Shown: positions 8,749 to 18,482 of the stretch, piece after piece
Position numbering within the stretch: the stretch's first letter is position 1
Layout of the letters: each line of letters starts with the position of its first letter
NCBI GenBank assembly: GCA_938004015.1
Contig: CALKWU010000228.1
Span: forward strand, 51,565 to 115,564
From: an uncultured Oceanobacillus sp.
Lineage (GTDB): Bacteria; Bacillota; Bacilli; Bacillales; Amphibacillaceae
Length of the DNA stretch: 64,000 nt
Direction of reading: 5' to 3'
Notes under the pieces: model-generated
Told to the model about the DNA's origin: nothing
The model's input: only the letters and a program-made list of their open reading frames with translations
Database searches by the model: none
Program-made: the position numbers and the translations under genes

Positions 8749-10389
8749 ATGACTGACCAACATGAAAATGCACAATCGAGATGGGAAAAAGAATTTGAAG
8801 ACATTTTAAAGCGCTTTCCTGAACGGAAGGATGAGTTCCAAACATCATCCGGAATTCCTGTCAAGCGTCTTTACGGACAGGATCAACCGGACTACGATTT
8901 AGGTTTTCCCGGTCAATATCCTTATTTACGGGGGATTCAACCGACGATGTATCGGAGCCGTTTGTGGACGATGCGGCAGTATGCCGGATTCGGTTCAGCG
9001 GCAGAAACGAATAAGCGGTTCCGCTATTTATTGGAACAAGGCCAGACCGGGCTTTCCGTCGCTTTTGATTTACCCACTCAGATCGGCTATGATTCCGACG
9101 ATGCGATGAGTGAAGGTGAAGTCGGAAAAGTCGGTGTAGCCATCGATACATTGGCTGATATGGAAAAGTTATTGGAAGGGATTCCTCTCGATAAAGTAAG
9201 TACGTCGATGACGATCAACGCCCCTGCAGCGATTTTATTATGTATGTACATCGCTGTCGGTGAAAAACAAGGTGTACCTTCAGAAAAGTTAACAGGAACG
9301 ATCCAAAACGACATTTTGAAAGAATATATCGCAAGGGGAACTTATATATTCCCACCGAAACCGTCGATGCGGCTCATCACTAATATTTTCGCTTATTGTC
9401 AGGAGCATTTGCCGAAGTTCAATACGATCAGCATTTCCGGATATCATATTCGGGAAGCCGGTTCCAATGCCGTACAAGAAGTTGCATTTACATTAGCCAA
9501 TGGGATGGCATATGTCGATGCGGCGATTGAATCCGGACTTGATGTCGATGCTTTTGCACCGAGACTCGCCTTTTTCTTCAATGCCCATAATAATTTCTTT
9601 GAAGAAATCGCAAAATTCCGGGCAGCTAGAAGGATTTGGGCAAAAATAATGAAAGAACATTACAAAGCGAAAAATCCGCGAAGCTGGAAATTGCGTTTCC
9701 ATACACAAACCGGGGGATCTACTTTAACGGCGCAGCAACCGGATAACAACATCGTACGTGTCACTTTGCAAGCTTTGGCTGCGGTATTGGGCGGTACACA
9801 AAGTTTACACACGAATTCCCGGGACGAAGCACTCGCCTTACCGACCGAGGAGTCGGCACGAATTGCACTCCGGACACAACAGATCATCGCCCATGAAAGC
9901 GGAGTGGCGGATACAGTCGACCCGCTTGGAGGTTCTTACTATGTCGAAGCCCTGACGGATGAAATCGAAGAAAAAGTGATGGATTATCTCGAACGGATTA
10001 AAGAATACGGTGGTGCAGTCCAAGCGATTGAGGAAGGGTTCATGCAAAGGGAAATCCAGCAAAATGCATATGAAACGCAAAAACGGATTGAAAATGGGGA
10101 AGAAATCATCGTCGGACTGAATCGATTCACCGTCGAGGAAGATGTGAATCCGGAATTGTTGAAAGTCGACGAAGCATTAGGGAAAGCACAAATCGAAAAT
10201 TTGGAGCGCATCCGTGCTGAACGGAACAACGAAGAGGTAAAAGAAAAATTGGATATTTTGCGTAAACATGCTCAAAATCCAGAAAAGAATTTGATTCCGG
10301 CGATATTGGATGCTGTGAAAGCCTATGCTTCTGTTGGTGAAATTTGTAACGTACTACGTGATGAGTTCGGAGAGTATACAGGAAGTTGA
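8749..10389 (+). CDS. Methylmalonyl-CoA mutase catalytic chain (without B12-binding domain)
   Basis: Interconverts (R)-methylmalonyl-CoA and succinyl-CoA. The 546 residues hold only the TIM-barrel catalytic domain; the cobalamin-binding domain is in the next gene, as in archaeal-type split mutases. Tyr68 (PTMY) and Arg196 (YIAR) correspond to the Tyr/Arg pair of methylmalonyl-CoA mutases, where isobutyryl-CoA mutases have Phe/Gln, and His233 in SISGYH is conserved. The ATG at 8749 has GGGGGG six bases upstream; ATG 8743 abuts it. The frame is open further upstream, but that stretch is antisense to the miniprotein. It lies just past the bkd operon, whose valine and isoleucine products yield propionyl-CoA. 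Confidence 0.9.
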   Translation: MTDQHENAQSRWEKEFEDILKRFPERKDEFQTSSGIPVKRLYGQDQPDYDLGFPGQYPYLRGIQPTMYRSRLWTMRQYAGFGSAAETNKRFRYLLEQGQTGLSVAFDLPTQIGYDSDDAMSEGEVGKVGVAIDTLADMEKLLEGIPLDKVSTSMTINAPAAILLCMYIAVGEKQGVPSEKLTGTIQNDILKEYIARGTYIFPPKPSMRLITNIFAYCQEHLPKFNTISISGYHIREAGSNAVQEVAFTLANGMAYVDAAIESGLDVDAFAPRLAFFFNAHNNFFEEIAKFRAARRIWAKIMKEHYKAKNPRSWKLRFHTQTGGSTLTAQQPDNNIVRVTLQALAAVLGGTQSLHTNSRDEALALPTEESARIALRTQQIIAHESGVADTVDPLGGSYYVEALTDEIEEKVMDYLERIKEYGGAVQAIEEGFMQREIQQNAYETQKRIENGEEIIVGLNRFTVEEDVNPELLKVDEALGKAQIENLERIRAERNNEEVKEKLDILRKHAQNPEKNLIPAILDAVKAYASVGEICNVLRDEFGEYTGS

Positions 10390-10404
10390 GGGGGAATGGG
10401 AGAA

Positions 10405-11226
10405 ATGGAAAAAATCCGCGTGTTAATCGCAAAACCTGGGCTCGACGGTCATGATCGCGGGGCCTTGGTCATCAGTCAAGCATTGCGCGATCATGGCATG
10501 GAAGTCATTTATACGGGTTTGCGTCAATCGCCAGTGCAAATAGCGACTGCAGCCATCCAAGAAGACGTCGATGTGGTCGGGCTTTCCTCCTTATCCGGCG
10601 CACATAAAACATTGTTTCCAAAAGTAGTGGAACAATTGAAAAAACGGAATGCGGAAGATATTCCGGTTATAGGTGGGGGAGTCATCCCGAATGAAGACAT
10701 CCCTTTTTTATTGGAAAAGGGCATCAAACGGATTTTCACCAGCGGTTCATCGACGGAAGAGATGGCGAGATACATTAAACAACTCGTCAGACCGGATGAG
10801 GTGGCAGACCCGCCGAAACGGATCGATCATATCGGCATTGCAGTAAACCGCTTGGAAGATACACTTCCATTTTACACCGATGTTCTCGGTTTATCCGTTG
10901 ACGCGATTGAAGAAATCGAATCTGAAGGGGTTAAAATCGCTTTTTTGAAAATTGGAGAGACACGGATTGAGTTGCTTGAACCGCTTCATGAACAATCGCC
11001 GATAAAAAAATTCCTTGAAAAACGAGGAGAAGGAATCCACCATATCGCTTTAGAAGTCGATGACATTGAGGAACGGTTGGCACAAATGAAGCGAAAAGGG
11101 ATCCAACTGGTCAACGAAGAACCGAAAGAAGGCGCCAAGCAAAGTAAAATCGCTTTCATCCATCCGAAAGCAGCCAACGGGGTGCTCGTTGAATTGTGCG
11201 AGCAAACTGGAGGTGGGGATGTATAA
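10405..11226 (+). CDS. Fusion of the methylmalonyl-CoA mutase B12-binding domain and methylmalonyl-CoA epimerase
   Basis: One uninterrupted 273-residue frame with two parts. Residues 1 to about 130 form a cobalamin-binding domain with the base-off motif Asp14-x-His16-x-x-Gly19 (GLDGHDRGA), which would supply B12 to the upstream mutase chain. Residues from about 138 (RIDHIGIAV) form a glyoxalase-fold epimerase, with likely metal ligands His142, His213 and Glu263 plus Glu189. The linker is short ([11 protein letters not shown]). The ATG at 10405 is chosen over 10396, whose purine-rich site is only one base away. Its stop overlaps the start of the next gene. Fusion would couple racemisation to the mutase reaction. 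Confidence 0.88.
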   Translation: MEKIRVLIAKPGLDGHDRGALVISQALRDHGMEVIYTGLRQSPVQIATAAIQEDVDVVGLSSLSGAHKTLFPKVVEQLKKRNAEDIPVIGGGVIPNEDIPFLLEKGIKRIFTSGSSTEEMARYIKQLVRPDEVADPPKRIDHIGIAVNRLEDTLPFYTDVLGLSVDAIEEIESEGVKIAFLKIGETRIELLEPLHEQSPIKKFLEKRGEGIHHIALEVDDIEERLAQMKRKGIQLVNEEPKEGAKQSKIAFIHPKAANGVLVELCEQTGGGDV

Positions 11227-12785
11227 TGGACATTTATGATAAGATCAATGAACTTTATGATAAGCGGCGGGAAGTCGAGCTTGGCGGCGGGGATGAACGG
11301 ATTGCAAGACAACATGCAAAAGGAAAAATGACTGCCCGGGAACGGATCGACTATCTTGTCGATGAAGGGAGTTTTGTCGAGCTGAACCCTTTCATCGAAA
11401 CCCAAGCTGCCGATTTTGATATGAATCAAAATTCGAAAGGAAAAGGGGAAGGGGTCGTTACCGGTTACGCAAAAATCAACGGTCATCCGGTTTACTTGTT
11501 CGCCCAAGATTTCACTGTCCACGGCGGGGCTTTAGGGGCGATGCACGGTAAAAAAATCGCGGCGGTCATGGATCTTGCCGCAAAAACCCGAGTGCCTTTT
11601 ATTGGCTTGAATGATTCGGGAGGAGCGCGTATTCAAGAAGGTGTGTCCTCTTTAGATGGTTACGGACATGTCTTTTACCGTAATTCCATTTATTCCGGTG
11701 TCATTCCGCAAATATCCGTCATCATGGGGCCGAGTGCGGGAGGTGCTGTTTATTCTCCTGCCATCACTGATTTCGTCATCATGGTGGAAAAAACATCGCA
11801 AATGTTCATCACCGGACCGAAAGTGATCGAAACGGTGACCGGCGAAAAAATATCTTCCGAGGATTTGGGAGGAGCTTCTGTCCATAATGAAAAAAGCGGA
11901 AATGCCCATTTCAAGGCACCGACAGAGGAAGAAGCTCTGGATCTTGTCAAAAAGTTGTTATCGTATATTCCGCCGAATTATCAAGAAAAAGCAAAACGTA
12001 TCCCTTATGAAGAAAAAACACTTGAAAATGAGTATCGACCGGATTTGACGGATTTGATTCCCTTCGATCCGGTACGTCCTTATGATGTGAAGAAAATCAT
12101 CGAAGAAGTGGTCGATGAAGGATCATTTTTTGAAATCCATCAAGATTTCGCGAAAAACATCGTCGTCGGCTTTGCCCGCATCAGAGGGGAGTCGGTCGGT
12201 CTCGTGTGCAATCAACCGAAGTATATGGCCGGCGGATTGGATATCGATTCAAGCGATAAAGCGGCTCGGTTCATCCGGTTTTGCGATTGCTTCAATATTC
12301 CAATCATTACGTTTGAAGATGTCACCGGATTTTTCCCGGGAGTCAAACAGGAACATGGCGGCATCATCCGTCACGGTGCGAAAATCCTGTATGCCTATTC
12401 CGAAGCGACGGTGCCAAAAATAACGGTCATTACGCGAAAAGCTTTTGGTGGCGCATATGTCGCTTTGAACAGTAAGTCGATCGGGGCGGATATCGTTTAC
12501 GCATGGCCAAATGCGGAAATCGCCGTCATGGGGCCGGAAGGTGCGGTCAACATCATTTATGCGAAAGAAATTGCCGAAAGTGATGATCCGGAACAATTGC
12601 GGCAAGAAAAAATCGACGAGTACCGTGAAAAATTCGCAAATCCGTACGTCGCCGCTGGATTAGGTATGGTGGATGATGTCATCGATCCACGGGATACGAG
12701 GATCAAACTGATCCAAGCGCTGGAAATGCTTCAGGATAAACATGAGGAGCGTCCTGATAAAAAACATGGGAACATCCCATTATAA
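11226..12785 (+). CDS. Acyl-CoA carboxyltransferase subunit (propionyl-CoA carboxylase beta / methylmalonyl-CoA decarboxylase alpha type)
   Basis: Crotonase-fold carboxyltransferase of 519 residues. Both acyl-CoA and biotin half-domains are present, with oxyanion loops at NDSGGARIQEG, GPSAGGAVYSP and FGGAYVALNSKS. The ATG at 11226 overlaps the stop of the epimerase fusion, and GGAGGTGG (11209-11216) precedes it. With mutase and epimerase it completes a propionyl-CoA to succinyl-CoA route if a biotin carboxylase and biotin carrier exist elsewhere; neither is in this window. B. subtilis YqjD is the likely counterpart. Direction (carboxylase or decarboxylase) cannot be told from the sequence. 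Confidence 0.88.
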   Translation: MDIYDKINELYDKRREVELGGGDERIARQHAKGKMTARERIDYLVDEGSFVELNPFIETQAADFDMNQNSKGKGEGVVTGYAKINGHPVYLFAQDFTVHGGALGAMHGKKIAAVMDLAAKTRVPFIGLNDSGGARIQEGVSSLDGYGHVFYRNSIYSGVIPQISVIMGPSAGGAVYSPAITDFVIMVEKTSQMFITGPKVIETVTGEKISSEDLGGASVHNEKSGNAHFKAPTEEEALDLVKKLLSYIPPNYQEKAKRIPYEEKTLENEYRPDLTDLIPFDPVRPYDVKKIIEEVVDEGSFFEIHQDFAKNIVVGFARIRGESVGLVCNQPKYMAGGLDIDSSDKAARFIRFCDCFNIPIITFEDVTGFFPGVKQEHGGIIRHGAKILYAYSEATVPKITVITRKAFGGAYVALNSKSIGADIVYAWPNAEIAVMGPEGAVNIIYAKEIAESDDPEQLRQEKIDEYREKFANPYVAAGLGMVDDVIDPRDTRIKLIQALEMLQDKHEERPDKKHGNIPL

Positions 12786-12816
12786 ATTATATTTTGTCAA
12801 CAGTGGAGGATGAAGC

Positions 12817-13941
12817 ATGATAAAAGTAAATGAAGATAGACTTGTTGAAGAGTTTTTAGAACTCGTCCAAGTGGATTCGGAAACAAAATTTGAAGCGGAA
12901 ATGGCCGAGGTGCTCAAAGAAAAATTCGCATCCCTTGGTGTGGAAGTATTTGAGGACGATAGTAAAGAAAAAACCGGACACGGGGCCGGGAACTTGATTT
13001 GTTCATTGAAAGGCACAAAATCCGATGCGGAACCAATATATTTCACATCCCATATGGATACGGTCGTACCGGGAAAGAACATCAAACCGCAGATTAAAGA
13101 TGGTTACATTCAATCGGATGGTACGACGATTTTAGGAGCGGACGACAAAGCAGGTTTGGCGGCCATTTTGGAAATGATCCGTTTGTTGCAAGAAAACAAC
13201 GTGGAACATGGAAATATCCAGTTCATCATTACAGCGGGAGAGGAGTCTGGCTTAGTCGGTGCGAAAGCCCTTGACCCGTCTTTAATCAAAGCTTCTTATG
13301 GCTACGCGATTGACAGTAATGGGGAAGTCGGCGATATTATCGTCGCTGCACCGTATCAAGCGAAAATTTTTGCGACAATCAAAGGGAAAACTGCCCATGC
13401 CGGGGTAGAACCGGAAAAAGGGGTTTCCGCGATAACGATTGCTGCAAAAGCGATCTCCAAAATGAAATTGGGCAGGATCGATGAAGAAACGACGGCCAAT
13501 ATCGGCAGATTTGAAGGCGGCAAACAGACGAACATCGTCGCAGATCATGCGGAAATTCTTGCAGAAGCCCGGTCTTTAGATAAAGAAAAATTAGACAGAC
13601 AAACAGAAGCGATGAAAAAAGCTTTTGAAGAAGCGGCTGACCAGCTTGGCGGTGAAGCCGAGGTGGAAGTGAAACTCATGTATCCCGGCTACAAGCAAAG
13701 CAGTGATGATCGGGTCGTCGAAGTCGCCAGAAGAGCAGCTAAAGTCATCGGCAGGGAAAGTGAATTGTTGCAAAGTGGCGGCGGCAGTGATGCGAACATT
13801 ATCGCCGGTTTCGGGATTCCTACGGTGAATCTCGCTGTCGGCTATGAAGAAATCCATACGACAAAAGAAAGGATTTCCATCGAGAATTTAGTTAAAATTA
13901 CAGAGTGGATCACTGCGATTGTTATGGAAGCAGCGAAATGA
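12817..13941 (+). CDS. yqjE: M20-family metallopeptidase, YqjE/peptidase T-like
   Basis: Probable zinc aminopeptidase acting on small peptides in the cytoplasm. The 374-residue protein has the M20 metal-site pattern: HMDTVVPG, GADDKAG, the catalytic pair in TAGEESG, and a C-terminal histidine in GYEEIHTTKE. A dimerisation domain sits between (GKTAHAGVEPEKG). GGAGG at 12805-12809 sets the start, 31 bases after the carboxyltransferase, so it may be co-transcribed although its function looks unrelated. Confidence 0.85.
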   Translation: MIKVNEDRLVEEFLELVQVDSETKFEAEMAEVLKEKFASLGVEVFEDDSKEKTGHGAGNLICSLKGTKSDAEPIYFTSHMDTVVPGKNIKPQIKDGYIQSDGTTILGADDKAGLAAILEMIRLLQENNVEHGNIQFIITAGEESGLVGAKALDPSLIKASYGYAIDSNGEVGDIIVAAPYQAKIFATIKGKTAHAGVEPEKGVSAITIAAKAISKMKLGRIDEETTANIGRFEGGKQTNIVADHAEILAEARSLDKEKLDRQTEAMKKAFEEAADQLGGEAEVEVKLMYPGYKQSSDDRVVEVARRAAKVIGRESELLQSGGGSDANIIAGFGIPTVNLAVGYEEIHTTKERISIENLVKITEWITAIVMEAAK

Positions 13942-13946
13942 TCAAA

Positions 13947-13987
13947 AGCAGCCTCTGAGCCTTGATATGGCAAAGAGGCTGCTATTT
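13947..13987 (+). terminator. Terminator after yqjE
   Basis: 10-bp perfect stem AGCAGCCTCT/AGAGGCTGCT with a 17-base loop, followed by the short, interrupted T-tract ATTTCT. It begins six bases after the yqjE stop. Confidence 0.6.
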
Positions 13988-13990
13988 CTA

Positions 13991-13999
13991 TGCTATAAT
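13991..13999 (+). promoter_or_regulatory. Extended -10 promoter for dinB
   Basis: TGCTATAAT: a consensus TATAAT with the extended TGn, 35 bases before the dinB ATG. No good -35 box is seen at the usual spacing, which is common for extended -10 promoters. No LexA-type box (CGAAC-N4-GTTCG) is visible, so SOS control is not supported here. Confidence 0.55.
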
Positions 14000-14033
14000 G
14001 AAGATGATAAGTTTTCGGTAAAGGATGTTTAAT

Positions 14034-15296
14034 ATGTCCCATGTCAATCGACCGAGAAAAACTAAAGCAAGAATCATTTTCCATATTGATATGAACAGTT
14101 TTTACGCTTCCGTGGAAATGGCATTCAATCCGGACTTGAAAGGAAAGCCAGTTGCGATTGCCGGTAATCCTGAAGAGAGAAGAGGAATCATCGTTACGAG
14201 CAGTTATGAGGCTAGAGCAAAAGGCGTCCGCACGACGATGACCGTTTGGGAAGCGAAAAAACTTTGTCCGGAATTGATCGTGTTGCGCCCGAATTTTGAA
14301 CGATATCGAGCGGCGTCCCAAGAAATTTTCAAAATGATGTCGGACATCACGCCACTCGTTCAGCCGGTATCCATTGATGAAGGATATATGGATGTGACGG
14401 ATGTAAAAGACCAAGGGACACCGGTTGAAATAGCGAAAAATTTGCAGCAACGGATTTTGGATGAATTGGATCTCCCTTGCAGCATCGGGATTGCTCCTAA
14501 TAAATTTCTCGCCAAGATGGGCTCTGACATGAAAAAACCTTTAGGAATCACAATCATGCGAAAACGGGAATTGCCGAAAACATTATGGCCCCTTCCAATC
14601 GAGAAAATGTACGGAGTTGGTGCTAAAACCGCAGAAAAGTTAAAGTCCATTCATATCCATACTATAGGGGACTTGGCGAAAGCGGATGTTTACGAAATGA
14701 AGCAGCTATTAGGAATCAATGGAGAACGGTTGGTTAACCGGGCGAATGGAATCGATAATCGGGAAGTCGATCCGGACGCTATTTTCGATTACAAAAGCAT
14801 CGGGAATTCGCAAACATTGCCTCATGACACGACGGATTTGAATGAGATTTACCAGCTGATGGATGAACTTACGGAAAAAGTCATCAAGCGTATGAAGCGA
14901 AAAGAAGTCGTCGGAAAGAGTGTGCAAATCATGATCCGTTACCATGATCGGAAAACGATCACGCGAAGCAGAAAGTTGGATACGTATATCGATGAAAAAT
15001 CCGAATTGCTGTTTATAGCAAGGGAATTATTTGAGCAGAATTGGAATGAAGAACCAATCCGTTTGTTGGGGGTTACCGTCCAACATATTGAGGACAAACG
15101 CAACGTCGGTGAACAACTCGATTTGTTCACTTATGAAGAGGCTGTGAAGAAAGCTCAATTGAAACATACAGTGGAACAGTTGAAGGATAAATTTGGTGAT
15201 GATACTTTTAAAGTATTGGAAAAAACCGGAGAACATAATGAGAACTATTTCCGGACAAGTTTCCAAAAAGATTTTCTTGATGATTTCAGAAATTAA
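14034..15296 (+). CDS. dinB: DNA polymerase IV (Y-family, translesion)
   Basis: Error-prone lesion-bypass polymerase, counterpart of B. subtilis YqjH (PolY1). The 420-residue protein has the catalytic acidic residues in FHIDMNSFYASVE and SIDEGYMDVTD, the thumb helix-hairpin-helix around GVGAKTAEKL, the little-finger domain, and a sliding-clamp motif QLDLF near the C-terminus. The ATG at 14034 has AAGGA eight bases upstream and is preferred to 14025, which overlaps that site. In B. subtilis gndA and zwf lie between this gene and rnz; here they are absent. Confidence 0.92.
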   Translation: MSHVNRPRKTKARIIFHIDMNSFYASVEMAFNPDLKGKPVAIAGNPEERRGIIVTSSYEARAKGVRTTMTVWEAKKLCPELIVLRPNFERYRAASQEIFKMMSDITPLVQPVSIDEGYMDVTDVKDQGTPVEIAKNLQQRILDELDLPCSIGIAPNKFLAKMGSDMKKPLGITIMRKRELPKTLWPLPIEKMYGVGAKTAEKLKSIHIHTIGDLAKADVYEMKQLLGINGERLVNRANGIDNREVDPDAIFDYKSIGNSQTLPHDTTDLNEIYQLMDELTEKVIKRMKRKEVVGKSVQIMIRYHDRKTITRSRKLDTYIDEKSELLFIARELFEQNWNEEPIRLLGVTVQHIEDKRNVGEQLDLFTYEEAVKKAQLKHTVEQLKDKFGDDTFKVLEKTGEHNENYFRTSFQKDFLDDFRN

Positions 15297-15339
15297 TCCC
15301 ATCATCGGCTATGTAAAAGAGATGATGGGATTTTTCTTT
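15297..15339. terminator. Terminator after dinB, between convergent genes
   Basis: 10-bp stem TCCCATCATC/GATGATGGGA, 14-base loop, then TTTTTCTTT on the plus strand. On the minus strand the same stem is followed by TTAATTT, so it may also end the aldehyde dehydrogenase message that stops at 15358. Confidence 0.85.
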
Positions 15340-15357
15340 AAAAGGAAAGAGCAGCTG

Positions 15358-16728
15358 CTATTTCATGATTTTTTTCACGACTGTTGTGTTGAGTTTGCTT
15401 CCTTGATACCGGAATGGGAAATCGAATTTCGTCGTTTGTTTCAACACACCTTTTTGATGAGTGAATGTATCGAACCCGAATTTTCCGTGATAGGCGCCCA
15501 TTCCGCTATTTCCGACACCGCCGAACGGAAGATAAGGATTCCCTAGATGGAACATTGCATCGTTGATCGCTCCACCACCGAATGAAAGGAATTCGATCAC
15601 TTGTTCTTGCACTTTGTTGTTTTCTCCAAAATAATAAAGAGCAAGTGGTTTTTCTTTCCGTTTGATCGTATATAACGCATCTTCAATATTTTGAAACGTG
15701 AGTATTGGTAAAATTGGACCGAAGATTTCTTCTTGCATCACTTCATCATCCCAAGTGATGTTATCTAAAATGGTCGGCTCGATTGAATTCGTTTCTACAT
15801 TGTAATTCCCGCCATGAAGAACCCTTCCATCGTCCAAATAACCGATGAGCCTTTCGAAATGCTTGTCATTGATGATTTTCGCATAATTTTCATTGTACAA
15901 CGGATATTTCCCGAAAAGATTGGTGATATGCTTCACTAAGGCTTTCGTGAATTTGAATTTGATCGCTTGATGGACGTAAAGATAGTCCGGTGCGACACAG
16001 GTTTGTCCGGCATTGGTGAATTTCGCCCAAACGATCCGTTTCGCGCTCAGATCGATTTTTGCATCCGCATCAATGATGGCTGGGCTTTTCCCTCCCAATT
16101 CGAGGGTGACCGGTGTCAAATGTTCACTGGCAGCTTTCATCACTTCTTTTCCGACTTGGGAACTTCCGGTAAAGAAGATATAGTCAAATCGTTCTTTCAG
16201 CAATTGTTTCGTCGTATCGACACCGCCCTCGACCACATGGATTAACGATTGATCAAATGTCGTCTGAATCAATGAAGCAAGAAGTTCGGAAGTCGCTTTC
16301 GCATATTCTGACGGTTTGATGATGACGCAATTTCCCGCAGCAAGAGCGCTGATTGCCGGGGCGAGCGACAAATGCAAAGGATAGTTCCACGGAGAAATGA
16401 TGAGGACGACTCCGTACGGTTCCTTCATAATATACGATTTTGAACCCCGATGGGTTAATGGTGAAGGAACTTTTTCGGGAGCCATCCACGTTTTCAAATG
16501 TTTCAATGTGAAATCGATCTCGGAATACAAAAATCCTAATTCCGTGACGAATGCTTCATGTTTTGATTTATTCAAATCTAATTTTAAAGCATAATAAATT
16601 TCCGATTCATTCTCTTTCAACATATTTTTCAGTTTTTTCAAGTTTTCTTTACGGAATTCATAATCGACCGTATTGCCGTATATGAAATAAGTCCGTTGAT
16701 TTTCTACTAACTCTTTAATTCGGTCCAT
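15358..16728 (-). CDS. Aldehyde dehydrogenase, class 3 (YwdH/AldX-like)
   Basis: NAD(P)-dependent oxidation of aldehydes, probably fatty or aromatic. The 456 residues match the short, C-terminally membrane-associated class 3 family. The catalytic cysteine is in NAGQTC, the general base in TLELGGKSP, and the cofactor segment is FFTGSSQVGKE. A basic, aromatic C-terminus could contact the membrane. The ATG at 16728 has GAGGAG six bases upstream. The gene lies 51 bases downstream of rnz on the same strand, so it may be the last gene of that block. Confidence 0.88.
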   Translation of the reverse strand: MDRIKELVENQRTYFIYGNTVDYEFRKENLKKLKNMLKENESEIYYALKLDLNKSKHEAFVTELGFLYSEIDFTLKHLKTWMAPEKVPSPLTHRGSKSYIMKEPYGVVLIISPWNYPLHLSLAPAISALAAGNCVIIKPSEYAKATSELLASLIQTTFDQSLIHVVEGGVDTTKQLLKERFDYIFFTGSSQVGKEVMKAASEHLTPVTLELGGKSPAIIDADAKIDLSAKRIVWAKFTNAGQTCVAPDYLYVHQAIKFKFTKALVKHITNLFGKYPLYNENYAKIINDKHFERLIGYLDDGRVLHGGNYNVETNSIEPTILDNITWDDEVMQEEIFGPILPILTFQNIEDALYTIKRKEKPLALYYFGENNKVQEQVIEFLSFGGGAINDAMFHLGNPYLPFGGVGNSGMGAYHGKFGFDTFTHQKGVLKQTTKFDFPFRYQGSKLNTTVVKKIMK

Positions 16729-16779
16729 TTCTCTCTCCTCAATCAAGTGACACTTGTCCCTTTCAAAAGTATAAGGAAA

Positions 16780-17697
16780 TCACGTTAGTTTTTGTTTGTA
16801 AAAATCATTTGCCAAGACCGTGTCTGGAAAAATTTCTCTCGCTTCCTCAAGCAAACTTTCTTGTTCTTCTGCTTGATAGCGTGAAGATATGTGGGTAAGG
16901 ATCAATTGTTTAACATTTCCCTTTTTTGCAAGCTTGGCGGCTTGTTCTGTCGTCGTGTGGTGGTATTTGTATGCCAAATCTTCGTGAATTTTTCGGAAAG
17001 TCGCTTCATGAACGAGCAAGTCGGAAGCTTCAACAAATGCAGCGAATTCGCTATGGTAACGGGTATCTCCCATAATCGTGACGATTTTACCCGGTTTATC
17101 AGGACCGACGAAATCTTTCCGGTATAATGTTCCATGTTCTTTTGTTTCCACAAATTCGTTGTTTTTAATTTCCCCATATAATGGTCCCGGAGGTATCCCT
17201 AATGCTTTTAATTTTTCCACCAATAATTCTCCCGGAGCATCTTTCTCAACGATCCGGTAACCGAAACTAGGCACGCCGTGATCGAGTTTTTTCACATAAA
17301 TTGTGAAGTTTTCTTCCGTTATCATCGAACCGTCCTCTATTTCAACGATATTCAAAGGATAACTCAAGTTCGATTTACTGATTTCAAGCGCCGTTTCGAC
17401 AAACGCTTTGATTCCTTTTGGACCATAGACGGTGAGCGGATCCTCTCCACCTTGAAAAGAACGGCTGCTGATGAATCCAGGCAGACCGAAAATATGATCT
17501 CCGTGTAAATGGGTGATGAAGATTTTATTGATTTTTCTCGGCTTGATTGTTGTGTGTAAAATTTGATGTTGCGTTGCTTCACCACAATCGAAAAGCCAAA
17601 TTTCATTTTCTTCTTGGAGCAAGTCTAAAGCGATGGCAGAAACATTTCTTTCTTTAGAAGGAATACCTGCTCCCGTACCAAGAAATAGGATGTTCAT
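16780..17697 (-). CDS. rnz: Ribonuclease Z
   Basis: Endonuclease that trims the 3' trailer of tRNA precursors lacking an encoded CCA. It has 305 residues with the metallo-beta-lactamase signature THLHGDHIFGLPG and distal histidines in MGDTRYH and ILTHISSRY. The start MNILFLGTGAG at 17697 is set by GGAGG (17704-17708). The glycerophosphodiester phosphodiesterase gene ends 19 bases upstream, so the two are probably co-transcribed. Confidence 0.93.
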   Translation of the reverse strand: MNILFLGTGAGIPSKERNVSAIALDLLQEENEIWLFDCGEATQHQILHTTIKPRKINKIFITHLHGDHIFGLPGFISSRSFQGGEDPLTVYGPKGIKAFVETALEISKSNLSYPLNIVEIEDGSMITEENFTIYVKKLDHGVPSFGYRIVEKDAPGELLVEKLKALGIPPGPLYGEIKNNEFVETKEHGTLYRKDFVGPDKPGKIVTIMGDTRYHSEFAAFVEASDLLVHEATFRKIHEDLAYKYHHTTTEQAAKLAKKGNVKQLILTHISSRYQAEEQESLLEEAREIFPDTVLANDFYKQKLT

Positions 17698-17716
17698 TCT
17701 TTTCCTCCGACTTTTT

Positions 17717-18457
17717 TTATTGAAACGTATTTCGTATGAAAATTGCTTTATCCGGTACATCCGTGATGATTCCTGCACAATTGTACCGTAATCCTTTACG
17801 GATGAGTAACGTAGAATTCACCGTATAGATGCGGACCGGTAAATTCAAATTTCCGCATGCTTCGATCAGTGAACGGTTCAAAAGGGTATGCTTCACGTGC
17901 AAAGAGCTCGCTCCCAAATCTTTTGCATACTGGGCGAGGTCAGGATGTTTTCTGGAACGTAAAAGTGCTACATCCAAATTCGCATCCAATTTTCTCATCC
18001 GTTTGACCGATTCCGGGTTGAAACTGGAAATGGTCGTCCGATTTTTCATTTCGAATTTTCGAAGCAAGTCAAGAACTTTCACTTCCAAATCTTTATAATC
18101 TACTTTATCATTTTTCAATTCGAGATTGATATATAACGCTTTATCACTTGCCCATGCGAGAAACTGTTCCAATGTGGGAAGGCGAGTATCAGCAAATTTT
18201 GGCGAGAAATAATTTCCGGCATCGAGATATTCCAAATCTTTCCAGTCCATGTCTTTGACAAACCCATGTCCATTTGTCGTCCGTTGCAATGTTTCGTCAT
18301 GGATCAGAACAGGAACACCGTCTCTCGTCATTTGCACATCGGTTTCAATGCCGTCCGCTTTCATTTCATAGGCAAGTTCAAAGGCGGGCATCGTATTTTC
18401 AGGAGCGTACTTGCTTGCGCCACGGTGCGCGATGATTTTCGTTTTCAGGAGGATCAC
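17717..18457 (-). CDS. yqiK: Glycerophosphodiester phosphodiesterase, cytoplasmic type
   Basis: Hydrolyses glycerophosphodiesters to glycerol 3-phosphate and an alcohol. The 246-residue TIM barrel carries HRGASKYAPENT, IETDVQMTRDG and LIHDETL, which hold the catalytic histidines and calcium-binding acids. There is no signal peptide. GTG at 18457 follows TAAGGA at a good distance. Similar in size to B. subtilis YqiK, hence the symbol, which is tentative. It starts 26 bases after the aldo/keto reductase gene in the same direction. Confidence 0.85.
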   Translation of the reverse strand: MILLKTKIIAHRGASKYAPENTMPAFELAYEMKADGIETDVQMTRDGVPVLIHDETLQRTTNGHGFVKDMDWKDLEYLDAGNYFSPKFADTRLPTLEQFLAWASDKALYINLELKNDKVDYKDLEVKVLDLLRKFEMKNRTTISSFNPESVKRMRKLDANLDVALLRSRKHPDLAQYAKDLGASSLHVKHTLLNRSLIEACGNLNLPVRIYTVNSTLLIRKGLRYNCAGIITDVPDKAIFIRNTFQ

Positions 18458-18482
18458 CCTTTGTTCCTTATTATCCGAAATC

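Noticed and set aside
10986..11522. 178-codon minus-strand frame opposite the epimerase fusion and carboxyltransferase
   Set aside because: Spans two coupled plus-strand genes; no start signal or motif.
13842..14450. 202-codon open frame on the minus strand opposite dinB
   Set aside because: Antisense to a well-supported gene, no ribosome-binding site, composition is that of a reverse-frame shadow.
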